Shown piece after piece: positions 35,216 to 45,406 of a DNA stretch of 59,486 nucleotides (positions within the stretch are counted from its first letter, which is position 1; each line of letters opens with the position of its first letter). Made by a program: the position numbers and the translations under genes. The notes below the pieces were generated by a model. That model saw only the letters and a program-made list of their open reading frames with translations, made no database searches and had not been told where the DNA came from. This stretch comes from Streptosporangiaceae bacterium (lineage in GTDB: Bacteria; Actinomycetota; Actinomycetes; Streptosporangiales; Streptosporangiaceae). The stretch lies in NCBI GenBank assembly GCA_025934635.1, contig JAICWX010000008.1, positions 1-59,486 of the forward strand, read 5' to 3'.

Positions 35216-37756
35216 ATGCAGTCCGCGATCACGATCTTGTCCGGCAACCTGCCGGCGGAGCCGAATAGCTTCATCGGTCGTGAGCGTGACCTGTCCGACC
35301 TGGCCAAGATGCTGGGCGAGGTCCGCGCGCTGACCCTGAGCGGTCCCGGCGGCATCGGCAAGACGCGGCTGGCGGTGCAGCTCGCCCGCACGGTGATCGG
35401 GGACGGCGCGGGCCCCGGTGACCTGGACGAGGCGTGGCTGGTGGAGCTGGCCGACTGGCACGGCCCGGTCGCCCAGCAGGTCGCGAACACGCTGGGGATC
35501 CGCGAGGAGCCGGGCGTCGGCCTGGCGCAGACGCTGGCCGAGGCGCTGCGCTCGCGGCACCTGCTGCTGATCCTGGACACCTGCGAGCACCAGGTCAGCG
35601 ACTGCGCGCTGCTGGTGCAGCTGCTGCTGGCCCGGTGCCCGTGGCTGCGGATCGTCGCCACCAGCCGCGAGCCGCTGCGGGTGCGGGGCGAGACGGTGTG
35701 GCGGGTGCCGCCGCTCGACCTGCCGCCGGACGACGCTCCCGGTGACGAGCTGGCCGCCCACGAGGCGGTGCGGCTGTTCGCGGCGCGGGCCGCGGAGGCC
35801 AGGCCCGGGTTCACGCTGACCGAGGGCAACGCGGCCGCGGTGGCCCGGCTGTGCCGCACGCTGGACGGGATACCGCTGGGCATCGAGCTGTCCGCGGCCC
35901 GGGTGCGGGCCCTGTCGGTCGAGCAGATCGAGGGCCGGCTGCGGGACCGGTTCGCGCTGCTGAACTCCGGGGACCGGACCGCGCCGCTGCGGCAGCAGAC
36001 GCTGCGGGCCACCGTGGACTGGAGCTACGAGCTGCTGGACTCCGCCGAGCAGGTGCTGCTGCGCCGGCTGGCGGTCTTCTCCGGCTGGAACCTGGACATG
36101 GCCGAGCAGGTCTGCTCGGATGCGTCCATCGGCGCCGACGAGGTCCTGGGCCTGCTGATCTCGCTGATCGACAAGTCGCTGGTGGTGCTGGACGGCGAGG
36201 CGGCGGGCGACGCCCGGTACCGGCTGCTGGACACCATCAGGGAGTACGCCGCCGAGCGGCTCGAGGCCGCCGGGGAGTCCGCCGCGCTGTCGCTGCGGCA
36301 GCGGGACTGCATCCTGACACTGGTCGAGCACACCTCGGCCACCATGTTCAGCCGGGGCGAGCCGCCCTGGCCGGTGCGCCGGGAGATCTTCCGCCGCGGC
36401 ATCGCCGAGTACGGCAACTTCCGCCTCGCGCTGGAGACCTCGCTGGCGCACGGCCACGCCGAGACGGGCCTGCGGCTGTGCATCGGCCTGCGCAACATGT
36501 GGGTGCCGCACGGCGACGCCCGCGAGGCGGCCACCTGGCTCGACCGGTTCCTCGTGCTCCCGCCGCAGGACGCCCGGGAGGTGCCCGCGCAGGTCCGCGG
36601 GCGGTCCCTCGCCGTCCGCGCGGAGATCGCCTTCGACCTGCAGGACTACGACACGCTGGAGCGCTGCGCGACCGGGAGCCTGGACCTGGCCCGGGCCAGC
36701 GGCGACGACTTCCCGGTGCCCACCGCGCTGCGGGTGCTCGGCCAGGCCGCGGCGCGGGCCGGCCGGACCGATGAGGCCGTGGTCCGCATCGACGAGGCGA
36801 TCGCCGCCGCCGAGGCCGCCGGCAATGACTGGGAGGCCGGGCTCACGATGGCGGCCAGGGCCGCCGTCGCCCTGCGGCAGAGCAAGCTGAAGTCGGCGCA
36901 GCGGGCGTACGAGGCCGCGCTGGAGGTGCTGAGCGACAACAACCGCTGGGGCGTCGCGCAGGTCTGCTACGGGATGGGCACGCTGGCCCGGGCCCGCGGC
37001 GACAGCGAGGCGGGTATCCGGTACTACACCGACGCCCTGGAGATCTTCCGTGAGCTGGACGCCTGGCCGGAAATCGCCCGCTGCCAGGCCGGCCTCGGCT
37101 GGATCGCCGTGGCCAGCGGGGACTTCGGCCGGGCGCAGCAGGCCCTGGCCGAGAACCTGCGGCTGAACCAGGTCTGCGGGCAGCGGCTCGGCATCGCCCG
37201 CGGGCTCGAGGCGTGCGCCGTGCTGGCCGCGGCGCAGCAGCAGCCGGAGCGGGCCGCCCGGCTGGCCGGCGCGGCCTGCCAGCTGCGCGAGTCCCTCGGG
37301 CACGGGACCGGCATCGGCCCGCGGATCGAGCAGGTGCTCGAGTTCGCCCGCGGCCAGCTCGGCACCTCCGCCGCCGCCCTGTTCGCCGAGGGCCGCGAGA
37401 TGGCGCCGGAGGAAGCCGTCGGCTTCGCCCTCGGCGCCGGCCAGCCGCCCGGTCCCCCCGGGGCCGCGGAGCCCGCCTGGACCGACCCGTCCCGGACCGC
37501 CCGCCCGGACGGCGGCGCCCTGAACGGCGGCGCCGCGGGCGGCGGCACCCGCCGGCCGCCCAGCCCGCTCACCCCGCGGGAACACGAGATCGTGCTGCTC
37601 ATCGTCCAGGGCCTGTCCAATAAGGAAATCGCCGACGAGCTGGTCATCAGCCCGGCTACCGCGGCCCGCCACGTGGCCAACATCCTGGCCAAGCTCGGCT
37701 TCACCTCGCGGACGCAGGTCGCCTCCTGGGCCAGCCGCCACGAGCCGCCCGGCTGA
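35216..37756 (+). CDS. NB-ARC/LuxR-type transcriptional regulator
   Basis: The 846-residue regulator has an N-terminal NTPase module (LPAEPNSFIGRERDL; Walker A GPGGIGKT at 43-50; LLLILDTCEHQVSDCALL; ATSREPLRVRGE), a winged-helix/TPR-like middle (TVDWSYELLDSAEQVLLRRLAVFSG, YRLLDTIREYAAERL) and a C-terminal LuxR HTH (about 783-840: LTPREHEIVLLIVQGLSNKEIADEL then SPATAARHVANILAKLGFTSRTQVASW). ATG 35216 follows GAGGG; ATG 35198 is in frame without a site. An Ala/Gly/Pro linker precedes the HTH. It is probably a signal-integrating activator; the targets are not visible. Confidence 0.85.
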   Translation: MQSAITILSGNLPAEPNSFIGRERDLSDLAKMLGEVRALTLSGPGGIGKTRLAVQLARTVIGDGAGPGDLDEAWLVELADWHGPVAQQVANTLGIREEPGVGLAQTLAEALRSRHLLLILDTCEHQVSDCALLVQLLLARCPWLRIVATSREPLRVRGETVWRVPPLDLPPDDAPGDELAAHEAVRLFAARAAEARPGFTLTEGNAAAVARLCRTLDGIPLGIELSAARVRALSVEQIEGRLRDRFALLNSGDRTAPLRQQTLRATVDWSYELLDSAEQVLLRRLAVFSGWNLDMAEQVCSDASIGADEVLGLLISLIDKSLVVLDGEAAGDARYRLLDTIREYAAERLEAAGESAALSLRQRDCILTLVEHTSATMFSRGEPPWPVRREIFRRGIAEYGNFRLALETSLAHGHAETGLRLCIGLRNMWVPHGDAREAATWLDRFLVLPPQDAREVPAQVRGRSLAVRAEIAFDLQDYDTLERCATGSLDLARASGDDFPVPTALRVLGQAAARAGRTDEAVVRIDEAIAAAEAAGNDWEAGLTMAARAAVALRQSKLKSAQRAYEAALEVLSDNNRWGVAQVCYGMGTLARARGDSEAGIRYYTDALEIFRELDAWPEIARCQAGLGWIAVASGDFGRAQQALAENLRLNQVCGQRLGIARGLEACAVLAAAQQQPERAARLAGAACQLRESLGHGTGIGPRIEQVLEFARGQLGTSAAALFAEGREMAPEEAVGFALGAGQPPGPPGAAEPAWTDPSRTARPDGGALNGGAAGGGTRRPPSPLTPREHEIVLLIVQGLSNKEIADELVISPATAARHVANILAKLGFTSRTQVASWASRHEPPG

Positions 37757-37767
37757 CCCCGCCCGGC

Positions 37768-37912
37768 CATGTACACGCCGGGCCGCCGCCTGCGCGTCGC
37801 GGGCTGTCCCCTGTGCATGCCAGGCGGCCGCCCTGCGCGTCGCGGCCTGCACATGTACACGCCGGAGGAGTTCCTGAGCCCGGCGATATGCACACCGGAA
37901 TACACACTTCGG
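37768..37912. repeat. Iterated CATGTACACGCCGG-like motif
   Basis: CATGTACACGCCGG occurs exactly at 37768-37781 and 37852-37865, with degenerate copies ATATGCACACCGG at 37886-37898 and AATACACACTTCGG at 37899-37912. A second motif, CCTGCGCGTCGCGG, is also repeated between the exact copies. These repeats fill the start of the 347-bp gap after the LuxR-type gene. They could be an array of regulator sites. Confidence 0.5.
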
Positions 37913-37967
37913 CGCATGTGCCGCTGACCGCCCTGGCCATAGCGTTCAACTGTCGCTGACGCGCGGC

Positions 37968-38077
37968 GGCGGCGGGTCCTGGACCCGCCGCCGGGCTGGT
38001 CCCCAAGGGGGGGTGGGGAGCCGGCCAGCCGCCGGCCGCGGCCGGGCGGGTCCCGGTATCACGCCAGGACCCGCCCG
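37968..38077. other. Two hairpins with related arms before the AMP-binding gene
   Basis: Hairpin 1 pairs 37968-37979 with 37981-37992 (12 bp, one-base centre). Hairpin 2 pairs 38043-38053 with 38067-38077 (11 bp, 13-nt loop). Both use GCGGGTCC and GGACCCGC, so arm 1 of either can pair with arm 2 of the other. Hairpin 1 may end the LuxR-type transcript; the pair could also act as an attenuator. Confidence 0.45.
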
Positions 38078-38103
38078 CTGTGACACCCCGGCTGGAGGTT
38101 CTG

Positions 38104-38976
38104 GTGGAAAGCGGCGTCCGTACCGGACAGTGCACGGCGGCAGGCCCGCTCATGGTGAGCGCGGGCACCTGCGACCGGGCGGTGACCGATCGCATCCTGG
38201 TGACGGCGGACCAGGCCGGCCCCCGGGCCGCCCTCATCGACGCCGCCGACGGATCGGTGACCGCCTGGCCCCGGTTCGCCCGGACCGTCCGCGCGGCGGC
38301 GGGCGGCCTGGCCCGGCGCGGGCTGGCCGACGGTGACACCGCCGGCGTGCTCGTCCAGGACGCGGCCAGCGCGGCCGTGGCCGTCAACGCGATCCGGGCA
38401 GCCGGCGGGCTCGCCTGCCTGATCGAGGCGGACGCCGGCCCGGCGGAGGCCGCCGCCCGGCTCAACGCCTGCGGCGCGCGGCTGCTGATCACCTCGGCGC
38501 CGCTGGCCGAACTCGCCGCCGAGGCCGCCGACCGGTCCCGGGTCCGGCAGGTCATCACGTTCGGCGAGGCGTCCGGCACCACCCCGTTCAGCGCACTGCT
38601 CAGCTTTTCCGAAGAATGCGCCGCTGACGAGTCAGGCCGTCCGAAGGAGGGGAACGGCCTGGCCGATCAGCACGTCCTCGCGCCGGAGGGCGACGAAGGG
38701 CCGGTCTCGGCTGCCCGTGCGGCAGCCGAGACCGGTCCTGGGGGCGCCCGTCAGCTGACGCACCGCGACGTCGTGATCGCGGCGCCGCCGTGCGGTGACG
38801 GTCAGGCCTACAGCTCGCTGCTCGACCTGACCCTGCTGACCGGCGCCACGCTGGTGGCGGCGCCGGTCACGCTGGTGGCGGCCGCGACGCGGGTCTACCG
38901 GGGCACCGCCGCGATCGTCCCGCGCGGCACCCACGTGCCCGGTGTCCTGCCCGGGCTGGTTTTCCCCGTCTCCTGA
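38104..38976 (+). CDS. Degenerate AMP-binding (ANL) domain protein
   Basis: The 290-residue protein resembles the N-terminal half of acyl-CoA synthetase/4-coumarate ligase enzymes (DAADGSVTAWPRFARTVRAAAGGLARRGLADGDTAGVLVQD, LTHRDVVIAAPPCGDG, LTLLTGATLVAA). It lacks the P-loop TSGTTGxPK, where only GPGGARQLTHRD remains, and lacks the C-terminal catalytic domain. It is therefore a pseudoenzyme or a relic; the open frame and codon use argue for a maintained protein. GTG 38104 has a GGAGG box; GTG 38080 and ATG 38152 are alternatives. It converges with the MFS gene 10 bp away. Confidence 0.5.
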   Translation: MESGVRTGQCTAAGPLMVSAGTCDRAVTDRILVTADQAGPRAALIDAADGSVTAWPRFARTVRAAAGGLARRGLADGDTAGVLVQDAASAAVAVNAIRAAGGLACLIEADAGPAEAAARLNACGARLLITSAPLAELAAEAADRSRVRQVITFGEASGTTPFSALLSFSEECAADESGRPKEGNGLADQHVLAPEGDEGPVSAARAAAETGPGGARQLTHRDVVIAAPPCGDGQAYSSLLDLTLLTGATLVAAPVTLVAAATRVYRGTAAIVPRGTHVPGVLPGLVFPVS

Positions 38977-38986
38977 GCAGGGGCCG

Positions 38987-40471
38987 CTAGGACGCGGCGG
39001 CCTCTTCCCGCGGCTGCGGGGCCGGCACGGGAGCGGGCGCGATCCGCCGGGACCTGATCATGGTGATGATCACCAGCAGGCTGGCGACGTCGAGGAGCGC
39101 CGCGAAGCCGAACGCGGTGGCGATGCCGTGGGTCAGCGCCTGCTGCGACTGGGCCAGCGAGGTCAGGCCGGCCAGCGGATGGCCGGCCGCGTGCCTGCTC
39201 GCGGTCCCGAACACGGCCACCAGCACGCCGAGGCCCAGGGACCCGCCCGCCAGCTGGAGCATGTTCACCAGGCCGGACGCGGCACCGGAATCGGACGCGG
39301 GCACGCCTGCCAGCGACGCGGTGGTCAGCGGCACGAACACCAGCCCCATGCCCAGGCCGATGAGCAGCATCGGGCCGAAGATGCCCGGCCAGTAGCCGGT
39401 GGCGGGCGTCACCCGCCACAGCCAGGCCATCGAGGCGATCGCGGGCAGCATCCCGGCGATCATCAGCGGCTTGGCACCTACCCTCGGCATCAGCCTCGGC
39501 GCGAGCCGGGACACCGCGAACAGCGCGAAGGTCATCGGCAGGAACGCCACCCCGGCCCGGAGCGGGCTGAAGCCCATCACCTTCTGCAGGAACTCGGTGA
39601 GGAAGTAGAACACCCCGAACATCCCCGCGATGAGCAGCAGCCGGGCGATGAACGAGCCGGCCCGGCTGCTGTCGGCGAACAGGCGCATCGGGGTTATCGG
39701 CTGACGGGCCCGGGTCTCGGTGAGCACGAACAGGGCGAGCACGACCGCGGCCGCGCCGAACGCGGCCAGCGTGAGCTGATCCCCCCAGCCGCTGGCGGCC
39801 GCCCGGATGAACCCGTACACCAGCGCGGTCACCCCGGCGGTGGCGGCCAGCGCGCCGGCCAGGTCGAACCGGCCGGGGAGCCGGGGCGTCTCGGCCACGA
39901 ACAGCGGTGCGATCGCGACCACGGCCAGGCCGATGGGCACGTTGATGAACAGCACCCACCGCCAGGACAGCCACTCGGTGATCACCCCGCCGAGCACCAG
40001 GCCCAGCGAGGAACCGCCGGTGATCACGCCCATGTAGATGCCGAGCGCGCGGGTCCGGTCGCGCCCCTCGGGGAAGCTGGTCACGATCAGCGCGAGGACC
40101 GCGGGCGAGGCCATGGCCCCGCCCACGCCCTGCAGGGCCCGGGCCGCCAGCAGCAGGCCTGAGGTAGTCGCGAGCCCCCCGGCCAGCGAGGCGAGGGTGA
40201 ACAGGGTAATGCCGGCGATGAAGACCCGCCGCCGGCCGAGGATGTCGCCGGCCCGGCCCCCGAGCAGCAGCAGGCCGCCTGACGTCAGCGTGTACCCGTT
40301 CAGGACCCAGGACAAGGTGGTCGCGGAGAAGTGCAGGCTGGCCTGGATATGCGGCAGGGCGATATTGACCACCGTCATATCCAGGATGATCATGAGCTGG
40401 GCGCTGAGCATGATGGCCAGCGCGATCCCCGGCCGCCCCCTGCGATTCTCCGGGGCATGCGAAGAGAACAA
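38987..40471 (-). CDS. MFS drug exporter (DHA2/EmrB-QacA type)
   Basis: The 494-residue pump has 14 predicted membrane segments. It carries MIILDMTVVNIALPHI (motif D1), LGGRAGDILGRRRVFI (motif A), GGSSLGLVLGGVITEWLSWRWVLFINVPIG (antiporter motif C region) and SDSGAASGLVNMLQLAGGSLG late in the protein. The start is TTG 40471 with GGGAGG five bases before it. It is divergent from the TetR gene and shares an operator region with it, the standard layout of an inducible drug pump. Confidence 0.87.
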   Translation of the reverse strand: MFSSHAPENRRGRPGIALAIMLSAQLMIILDMTVVNIALPHIQASLHFSATTLSWVLNGYTLTSGGLLLLGGRAGDILGRRRVFIAGITLFTLASLAGGLATTSGLLLAARALQGVGGAMASPAVLALIVTSFPEGRDRTRALGIYMGVITGGSSLGLVLGGVITEWLSWRWVLFINVPIGLAVVAIAPLFVAETPRLPGRFDLAGALAATAGVTALVYGFIRAAASGWGDQLTLAAFGAAAVVLALFVLTETRARQPITPMRLFADSSRAGSFIARLLLIAGMFGVFYFLTEFLQKVMGFSPLRAGVAFLPMTFALFAVSRLAPRLMPRVGAKPLMIAGMLPAIASMAWLWRVTPATGYWPGIFGPMLLIGLGMGLVFVPLTTASLAGVPASDSGAASGLVNMLQLAGGSLGLGVLVAVFGTASRHAAGHPLAGLTSLAQSQQALTHGIATAFGFAALLDVASLLVIITMIRSRRIAPAPVPAPQPREEAAAS

Positions 40472-40572
40472 CGATGCCTCCCGTTAGGTTTTTCTGGTCC
40501 GCGGTCTGCCGCGGTGAAGCAGGCCTCCGGCGGCTGACAGGCCGCTGGCCGGGCGGTACTATCAGGAACAAG

Positions 40573-40612
40573 CGGAGGTCTACTCCGGTTACTATACGGA
40601 GGCAGCCTCCGT
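40573..40612. promoter_or_regulatory. Candidate TetR operators
   Basis: CGGAG-N5-CTCCG (40573-40587) and ACGGAGG-CAG-CCTCCGT (40596-40612, perfect 7-bp arms) are adjacent inverted repeats of one motif in the divergent promoter region between the MFS and TetR genes. This arrangement is typical for a TetR repressor controlling itself and a pump. Confidence 0.65.
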
Positions 40613-40638
40613 TTATCAAGCGATTAATCTCAGGTGTG

Positions 40639-41226
40639 ATGACCAGGACACCCGACCAGGCACCGCGTCCGGCCGAGAAGCTGCGGGCGGACGCGCGGCA
40701 GAACAACGCCCGGCTGATCGCCGCGGCGACCGCCGCGTTCGCCGAACGAGGTGCCGAGGCGCCCCTGGAGGACATCGCCCGGCGGGCCGGGGTAGGCATC
40801 GGGACCCTCTACCGGCACTTCCCCACCCGGCTCGACCTGCAGGCGGCCGTGTTCCGCAGCCAGGTCGGCGCGGTGTGCGGGGAAGGGGAGGCACTGGCCG
40901 CCTCCGTATCCCCCGAGGAGGCCTTCGCGGGCTGGCTCCGCGCGCTGGCCGGCTACCTGGTGACCAAGCGCGGCCTGTCGCACGCGCTGATCGAGGCGGT
41001 CGGCATCGAATCCGAGCTGATCTCCTCCTGCTGGATGGCCATGCGCCAGACCACCGAGCGGCTGCTGTCCGCCGCGCAGCAGGCCGGCGACATCCGCCCC
41101 GACGTGGACGCCACCGACGTGATGCGCCTGGTGCACGGGGTGTCGGTCAGTTCCGAGAAGGCTCCCGAACGGGCCGACATGCTCATGTCGGTCATGCTCG
41201 ACGGGCTGCGGGCCCGGCGGCCCTGA
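40639..41226 (+). CDS. TetR-family transcriptional regulator
   Basis: The 195-residue protein has a TetR HTH (NNARLIAAATAAFAERGAEAPLEDIARRAGVGIGTLYRHFPTRLDL, about 20-65) and a helical ligand domain (ALIEAVGIESELISSCWMAMRQTTERLLSAAQQAG) of the SbtR-like/TetR_C_33 kind. It is the likely repressor of the divergent MFS pump. ATG 40639 has no ribosome site; GTG 40636 overlaps it. Downstream, the Lrp gene converges. Confidence 0.85.
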   Translation: MTRTPDQAPRPAEKLRADARQNNARLIAAATAAFAERGAEAPLEDIARRAGVGIGTLYRHFPTRLDLQAAVFRSQVGAVCGEGEALAASVSPEEAFAGWLRALAGYLVTKRGLSHALIEAVGIESELISSCWMAMRQTTERLLSAAQQAGDIRPDVDATDVMRLVHGVSVSSEKAPERADMLMSVMLDGLRARRP

Positions 41227-41252
41227 CCGCCGCTCTCACAGCGACTCCGTTT

Positions 41253-41693
41253 TTACAGCGACGGCGGGCGGTTCTCGTAGGGGGTGCTGAGCACGACGGT
41301 GGTGCGGGTGGAGACGCCGCCGACGGTGCGGATCTGCTGCAGCAGGTCTTCCAGCGCGGCCGGGGACGGCACCCTGACCTTGAGGATGTAGTTCTCATCG
41401 CCCGCGACGCTGTGACAGGCCTCGATCTCGGCCAGGTGCTCGAGCCGCTGCGGCAGGTCGTCGGGAGCGGCGGCGTCGAACGGCTTGATCGACACGAAGG
41501 CCGTCAGCGGCAGCCCCACGTCGTCCGGGTCGAACACGGCGACGTACCCCTTGATCACGCCGTCCTGCTCGAGCCTGCGCACCCGCTGATGCACCGCCGA
41601 CACCGACAGCCCGGCCTGCCGGGCCAGCTCGGTGAAGCTCATCCGGCCATTGCGGGTCAGCAGCGACACGATCTTGCGGTCGATCTCTTCCAC
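41253..41693 (-). CDS. Lrp/AsnC-family regulator
   Basis: The 146-residue protein has an N-terminal HTH (EEIDRKIVSLLTRNGRMSFTELARQAGLSVSAVHQRVRRLEQDGVIKGY) and a C-terminal RAM ligand domain (FVSIKPFDAAAPDDLPQRL, HSVAGDENYILKVRVPS). Such proteins respond to amino acids and bind as octamers. GTG 41693 begins the protein without a clear ribosome site. It is divergent from the msiK-like gene; the 135-bp spacer is AT-rich and carries several TAACG elements, which could be its binding sites. Confidence 0.87.
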   Translation of the reverse strand: MEEIDRKIVSLLTRNGRMSFTELARQAGLSVSAVHQRVRRLEQDGVIKGYVAVFDPDDVGLPLTAFVSIKPFDAAAPDDLPQRLEHLAEIEACHSVAGDENYILKVRVPSPAALEDLLQQIRTVGGVSTRTTVVLSTPYENRPPSL

Positions 41694-41828
41694 GTGGTCA
41701 CGTTAGCGCCAACGGTTTGGAAGCTGCGACTTCATCACAATATAACGAAATGGTAACGTCGTTTACGCTAATGTAACATCGCCCGCCGCGCCCTTATCAG
41801 CAGATCACGGCGAGGTTACGCTGCCGCC
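41694..41828. promoter_or_regulatory. AT-rich divergent promoter region with TAACG repeats
   Basis: The stretch ATATAACGAAATGGTAACG, followed by TCGTTTACGCTAATGTAAC, contains repeated TAACG/GTAAC elements and a near-palindrome GTAACGTCGTTTAC around 41754. Local GC is far below the surrounding genes. It likely holds promoters for both the Lrp and the ATPase gene. Confidence 0.45.
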
Positions 41829-43049
<1,221 letters not shown>

Positions 43050-43080
43050 CCGGCTGAACGGCCGGCCGCCGGCCCGCACC

Positions 43081-43120
43081 GCTGCGGCCTGGGCGCCTGA
43101 CCGGGCGCCCAGGCCGCAGC
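43081..43120 (+). terminator. Strong 17-bp hairpin after the MsiK-like gene
   Basis: Arms 43081-43097 and 43104-43120 pair perfectly around a 6-nt loop (TGACCG), 31 bp after the stop. There is no T-tract, so this is a GC-type actinobacterial terminator separating the ATPase gene from the PAC2 gene. Confidence 0.7.
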
Positions 43121-43148
43121 ACTGCGCGGACCGTGGGAAACTGTAGGG

Positions 43149-44120
43149 ATGCAACGGAACCCGGAGGAACTCTACGAGCTGGGTCCGGCCGCCCCTGACG
43201 TCGCGGGCGCGCCGATGTTGCACTACCTGGAGGGCTTCATCGACGCGGGCACCGCGGGCCGCCTGCTCGCCGAGCACCTGCTGAGCACCTTCCCGCACGA
43301 GACGGTGGCGACCTTCGACGCCGACCGGCTGATCGACTACCGGTCGCGGCGCCCGCTGATGACCTACGACAACAGCCGGTGGGAGAGCTACGACTCGCCC
43401 GAGCTGGCCCTGCACCTGCTCCGCGATCAGGGCGGGCGCCCGTTCCTGCTGCTGAGCGGGCCCGAGCCGGACCACGAGTGGGACCTGTTCAGCCGGGCCG
43501 TGCTGAGCGTCGCCACCCAGCTCGGCACCGGTCCCGCGATCAGCTTCCTGGGCATCCCGGCCGGGATGCCGCACACCCGGCCGCTCGGGGTGATCGCGCA
43601 CGCCACCCGTGAGGAACTGCTGGCGGGCCACCAGCGGCTGCCGAGCCGGATCCAGGTCCCCGGCAGCGCGCCCGCGCTGATCGAGCTGCGCCTCGGCGAG
43701 GCGGGCCGGGACGCGCTCGGCTTCGCCGTGCAGGTGCCGCACTACCTGGCCCAGGCCGTCTACCCGCCGGCCGCGCTGGCGCTGCTCGGCTCGGTAACCA
43801 CGTCTACCGGGCTCGACCTGCCCGACGCCGAGCTCCGCGAGGCCGCCGACCGCACCAACGAGGCGATCCAGCGGCAGGTCGAGGAGTCGGCGGAGGTCGC
43901 GGAGCTGGTCCGCGCGCTCGAGCAGCAGTACGACACGGCGACCGAGAGCCAGCTGGCCGGCCCGGACGCGGCCCAGGGGCTGCTGGCCGACGGCGAGGCC
44001 ATGCCCACCGCGGACGAGCTCGCCGCCCAGTTCGAGCGCTTCCTGGCCGAGAACCAGGATCCTCCCAGCCCGCCGGGTCAGCCCGGTCAGCCCGGTCAGC
44101 CGGGCGGGAGCCCTGCCTAA
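43149..44120 (+). CDS. PAC2-family protein
   Basis: The 323-residue protein matches the actinobacterial PAC2 (proteasome assembly chaperone 2-like) family: MLHYLEGFIDAGTAGRLLAEHLL, RSRRPLMTYDNSRWESYDSPELALHLLRDQ, FLLLSGPEPDHEWDLF, GIPAGMPHTRPLGVIAHATR. In actinobacteria its role is undefined; a link to proteasome or ATP-dependent complexes is a fold-based guess. The C-terminus ends in a GQPGQPGQPGG repeat. No Shine-Dalgarno at 3-10 bases is clear. It is convergent with the M24 peptidase gene. Confidence 0.85.
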   Translation: MQRNPEELYELGPAAPDVAGAPMLHYLEGFIDAGTAGRLLAEHLLSTFPHETVATFDADRLIDYRSRRPLMTYDNSRWESYDSPELALHLLRDQGGRPFLLLSGPEPDHEWDLFSRAVLSVATQLGTGPAISFLGIPAGMPHTRPLGVIAHATREELLAGHQRLPSRIQVPGSAPALIELRLGEAGRDALGFAVQVPHYLAQAVYPPAALALLGSVTTSTGLDLPDAELREAADRTNEAIQRQVEESAEVAELVRALEQQYDTATESQLAGPDAAQGLLADGEAMPTADELAAQFERFLAENQDPPSPPGQPGQPGQPGGSPA

Positions 44121-44131
44121 CCGAGCCGGGC

Positions 44132-45241
44132 CTAGCCGGCGATCACGAGCTCGCGCGGCGTGTGGTTCAGCCGCTCGGCGCCGTCGGCGGTGCAGACCAC
44201 GATGTCCTCGATCCGCGCCCCGTGGGGGCCTGGGTAGATGCCGGGCTCGACCGAGAACGCCATGCCCGGCTCGAGCGGCTCGCGGTTGCCCGCCACGATG
44301 TAGGGGTCCTCGTGCGCCTCGAGCCCGATGCCGTGCCCGGTCCGGTGGATGAAGGCCGCGCCGAAGCCCGCCCGGGTGATGGGTTCCCGGGCGGCCGCGT
44401 CAACCGCTTCCGCGGTCACCCCGGGCCGCACCGCGGCGCAGGCCGCCTCCTGGGCGTCGTACAGGACCTTGTAGTACGCGGTGAACTCCGCGGGCGGCTC
44501 GCCCAGGGCGTAGGTCCTGGTGCTGTCTGAGCAGTACCCGGACGGCATCGTGCCGCCGATGTCGACCACCACGACGTCGCCGGCGGCCATCACCCGGTCG
44601 GAGACCTCATGGTGCGGGCTGGCCGCGTTCGGCCCGGAGCCGACGATCACGAAGTCCACCGTGGCGTGCCCCTCGGCGAGGATCGACTCGGTGATCACGG
44701 AGCCGACGGCCCGCTCGGTCAGGCCGGGCCGCAGCCAGCCCGCGACCTGCGCGTGGACCCGGTCGATGGCGGCGCCGGCCTCGCGCAGCGCGGCGACCTC
44801 AGCCGGGCTCTTCCTGATCCGCAGGGTGCGCAGCGCGCCGCCGGCCAGCGCCAGCCGCGCGGCGGGCAGCGCGTCGCGGAATCTCAGCACGGACAGCGCC
44901 CACATCCGGTCCGAGAGGCCGACCGCCGAGACGGACCCGAGACGGGCCGCGACCAGGGCGAACGGGTCGTCGGTCTCGTCCCAGGGGACCATCTCCAGAG
45001 CAAGCGCGCCGGCCGGGGAGGCCTGGGCCGCGGTCAGTTCCAGCCGCGGCACGAACAGCACCGGGTCTGACTGGGCCGGGACCGCCAGGCAGGTGAGCCG
45101 CTCCAGCTGCTTGGCGTCGTAGCCGATGACGTACCTCAGGTCGGGTCCGGGCGTCAGCAGCACAGCATCGAGGCCGGCCGCGCCGGCCGCCTCCCGGACC
45201 TTCTCGAGCCGGTCCGCGGGATACAGTTCGTCGCTTGTCAC
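44132..45241 (-). CDS. M24 family metallopeptidase (Xaa-Pro aminopeptidase-like)
   Basis: The 369-residue protein has the creatinase-type N-domain (PADRLEKVREAAGAAGLDAVLLTPGPDLRYVIGYDA) and a pita-bread catalytic domain with metal ligands in VVVVDIGGTMPSGYCSDSTRTY, HRTGHGIGLEAHEDPYI, VEPGIY and GARIEDIVV. All five ligands seem present, so it should be active on Xaa-Pro peptides. GTG 45241 was chosen because TAGCAT ends 7 bp upstream (leaderless layout); the open frame to 45313 has no conserved sequence. The 165 bp upstream (45242-45406) holds no other feature. Confidence 0.85.
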   Translation of the reverse strand: MTSDELYPADRLEKVREAAGAAGLDAVLLTPGPDLRYVIGYDAKQLERLTCLAVPAQSDPVLFVPRLELTAAQASPAGALALEMVPWDETDDPFALVAARLGSVSAVGLSDRMWALSVLRFRDALPAARLALAGGALRTLRIRKSPAEVAALREAGAAIDRVHAQVAGWLRPGLTERAVGSVITESILAEGHATVDFVIVGSGPNAASPHHEVSDRVMAAGDVVVVDIGGTMPSGYCSDSTRTYALGEPPAEFTAYYKVLYDAQEAACAAVRPGVTAEAVDAAAREPITRAGFGAAFIHRTGHGIGLEAHEDPYIVAGNREPLEPGMAFSVEPGIYPGPHGARIEDIVVCTADGAERLNHTPRELVIAG

Positions 45242-45406
45242 GAGATAGATGCTAGTGCCGTGGCCGGCGCCGCCGCCCCGCCCGGGTACCGGACCGGCTA
45301 CCGGACCGCGCACGCCGGGCCACTTGCGGCGGAGTCGGTGTGCCCCTGGGTACCCTCTAGGCTGCCCGGAGTGCCATCGGCTCTGCTGGTTCGGCGGTGT
45401 GCGGTA

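Noticed and set aside
35174..37852. Minus-strand open frame of almost 900 codons opposite the LuxR-type gene
   Set aside because: Low-complexity composition and no recognisable domain, whereas the plus strand encodes clear NB-ARC and LuxR motifs.
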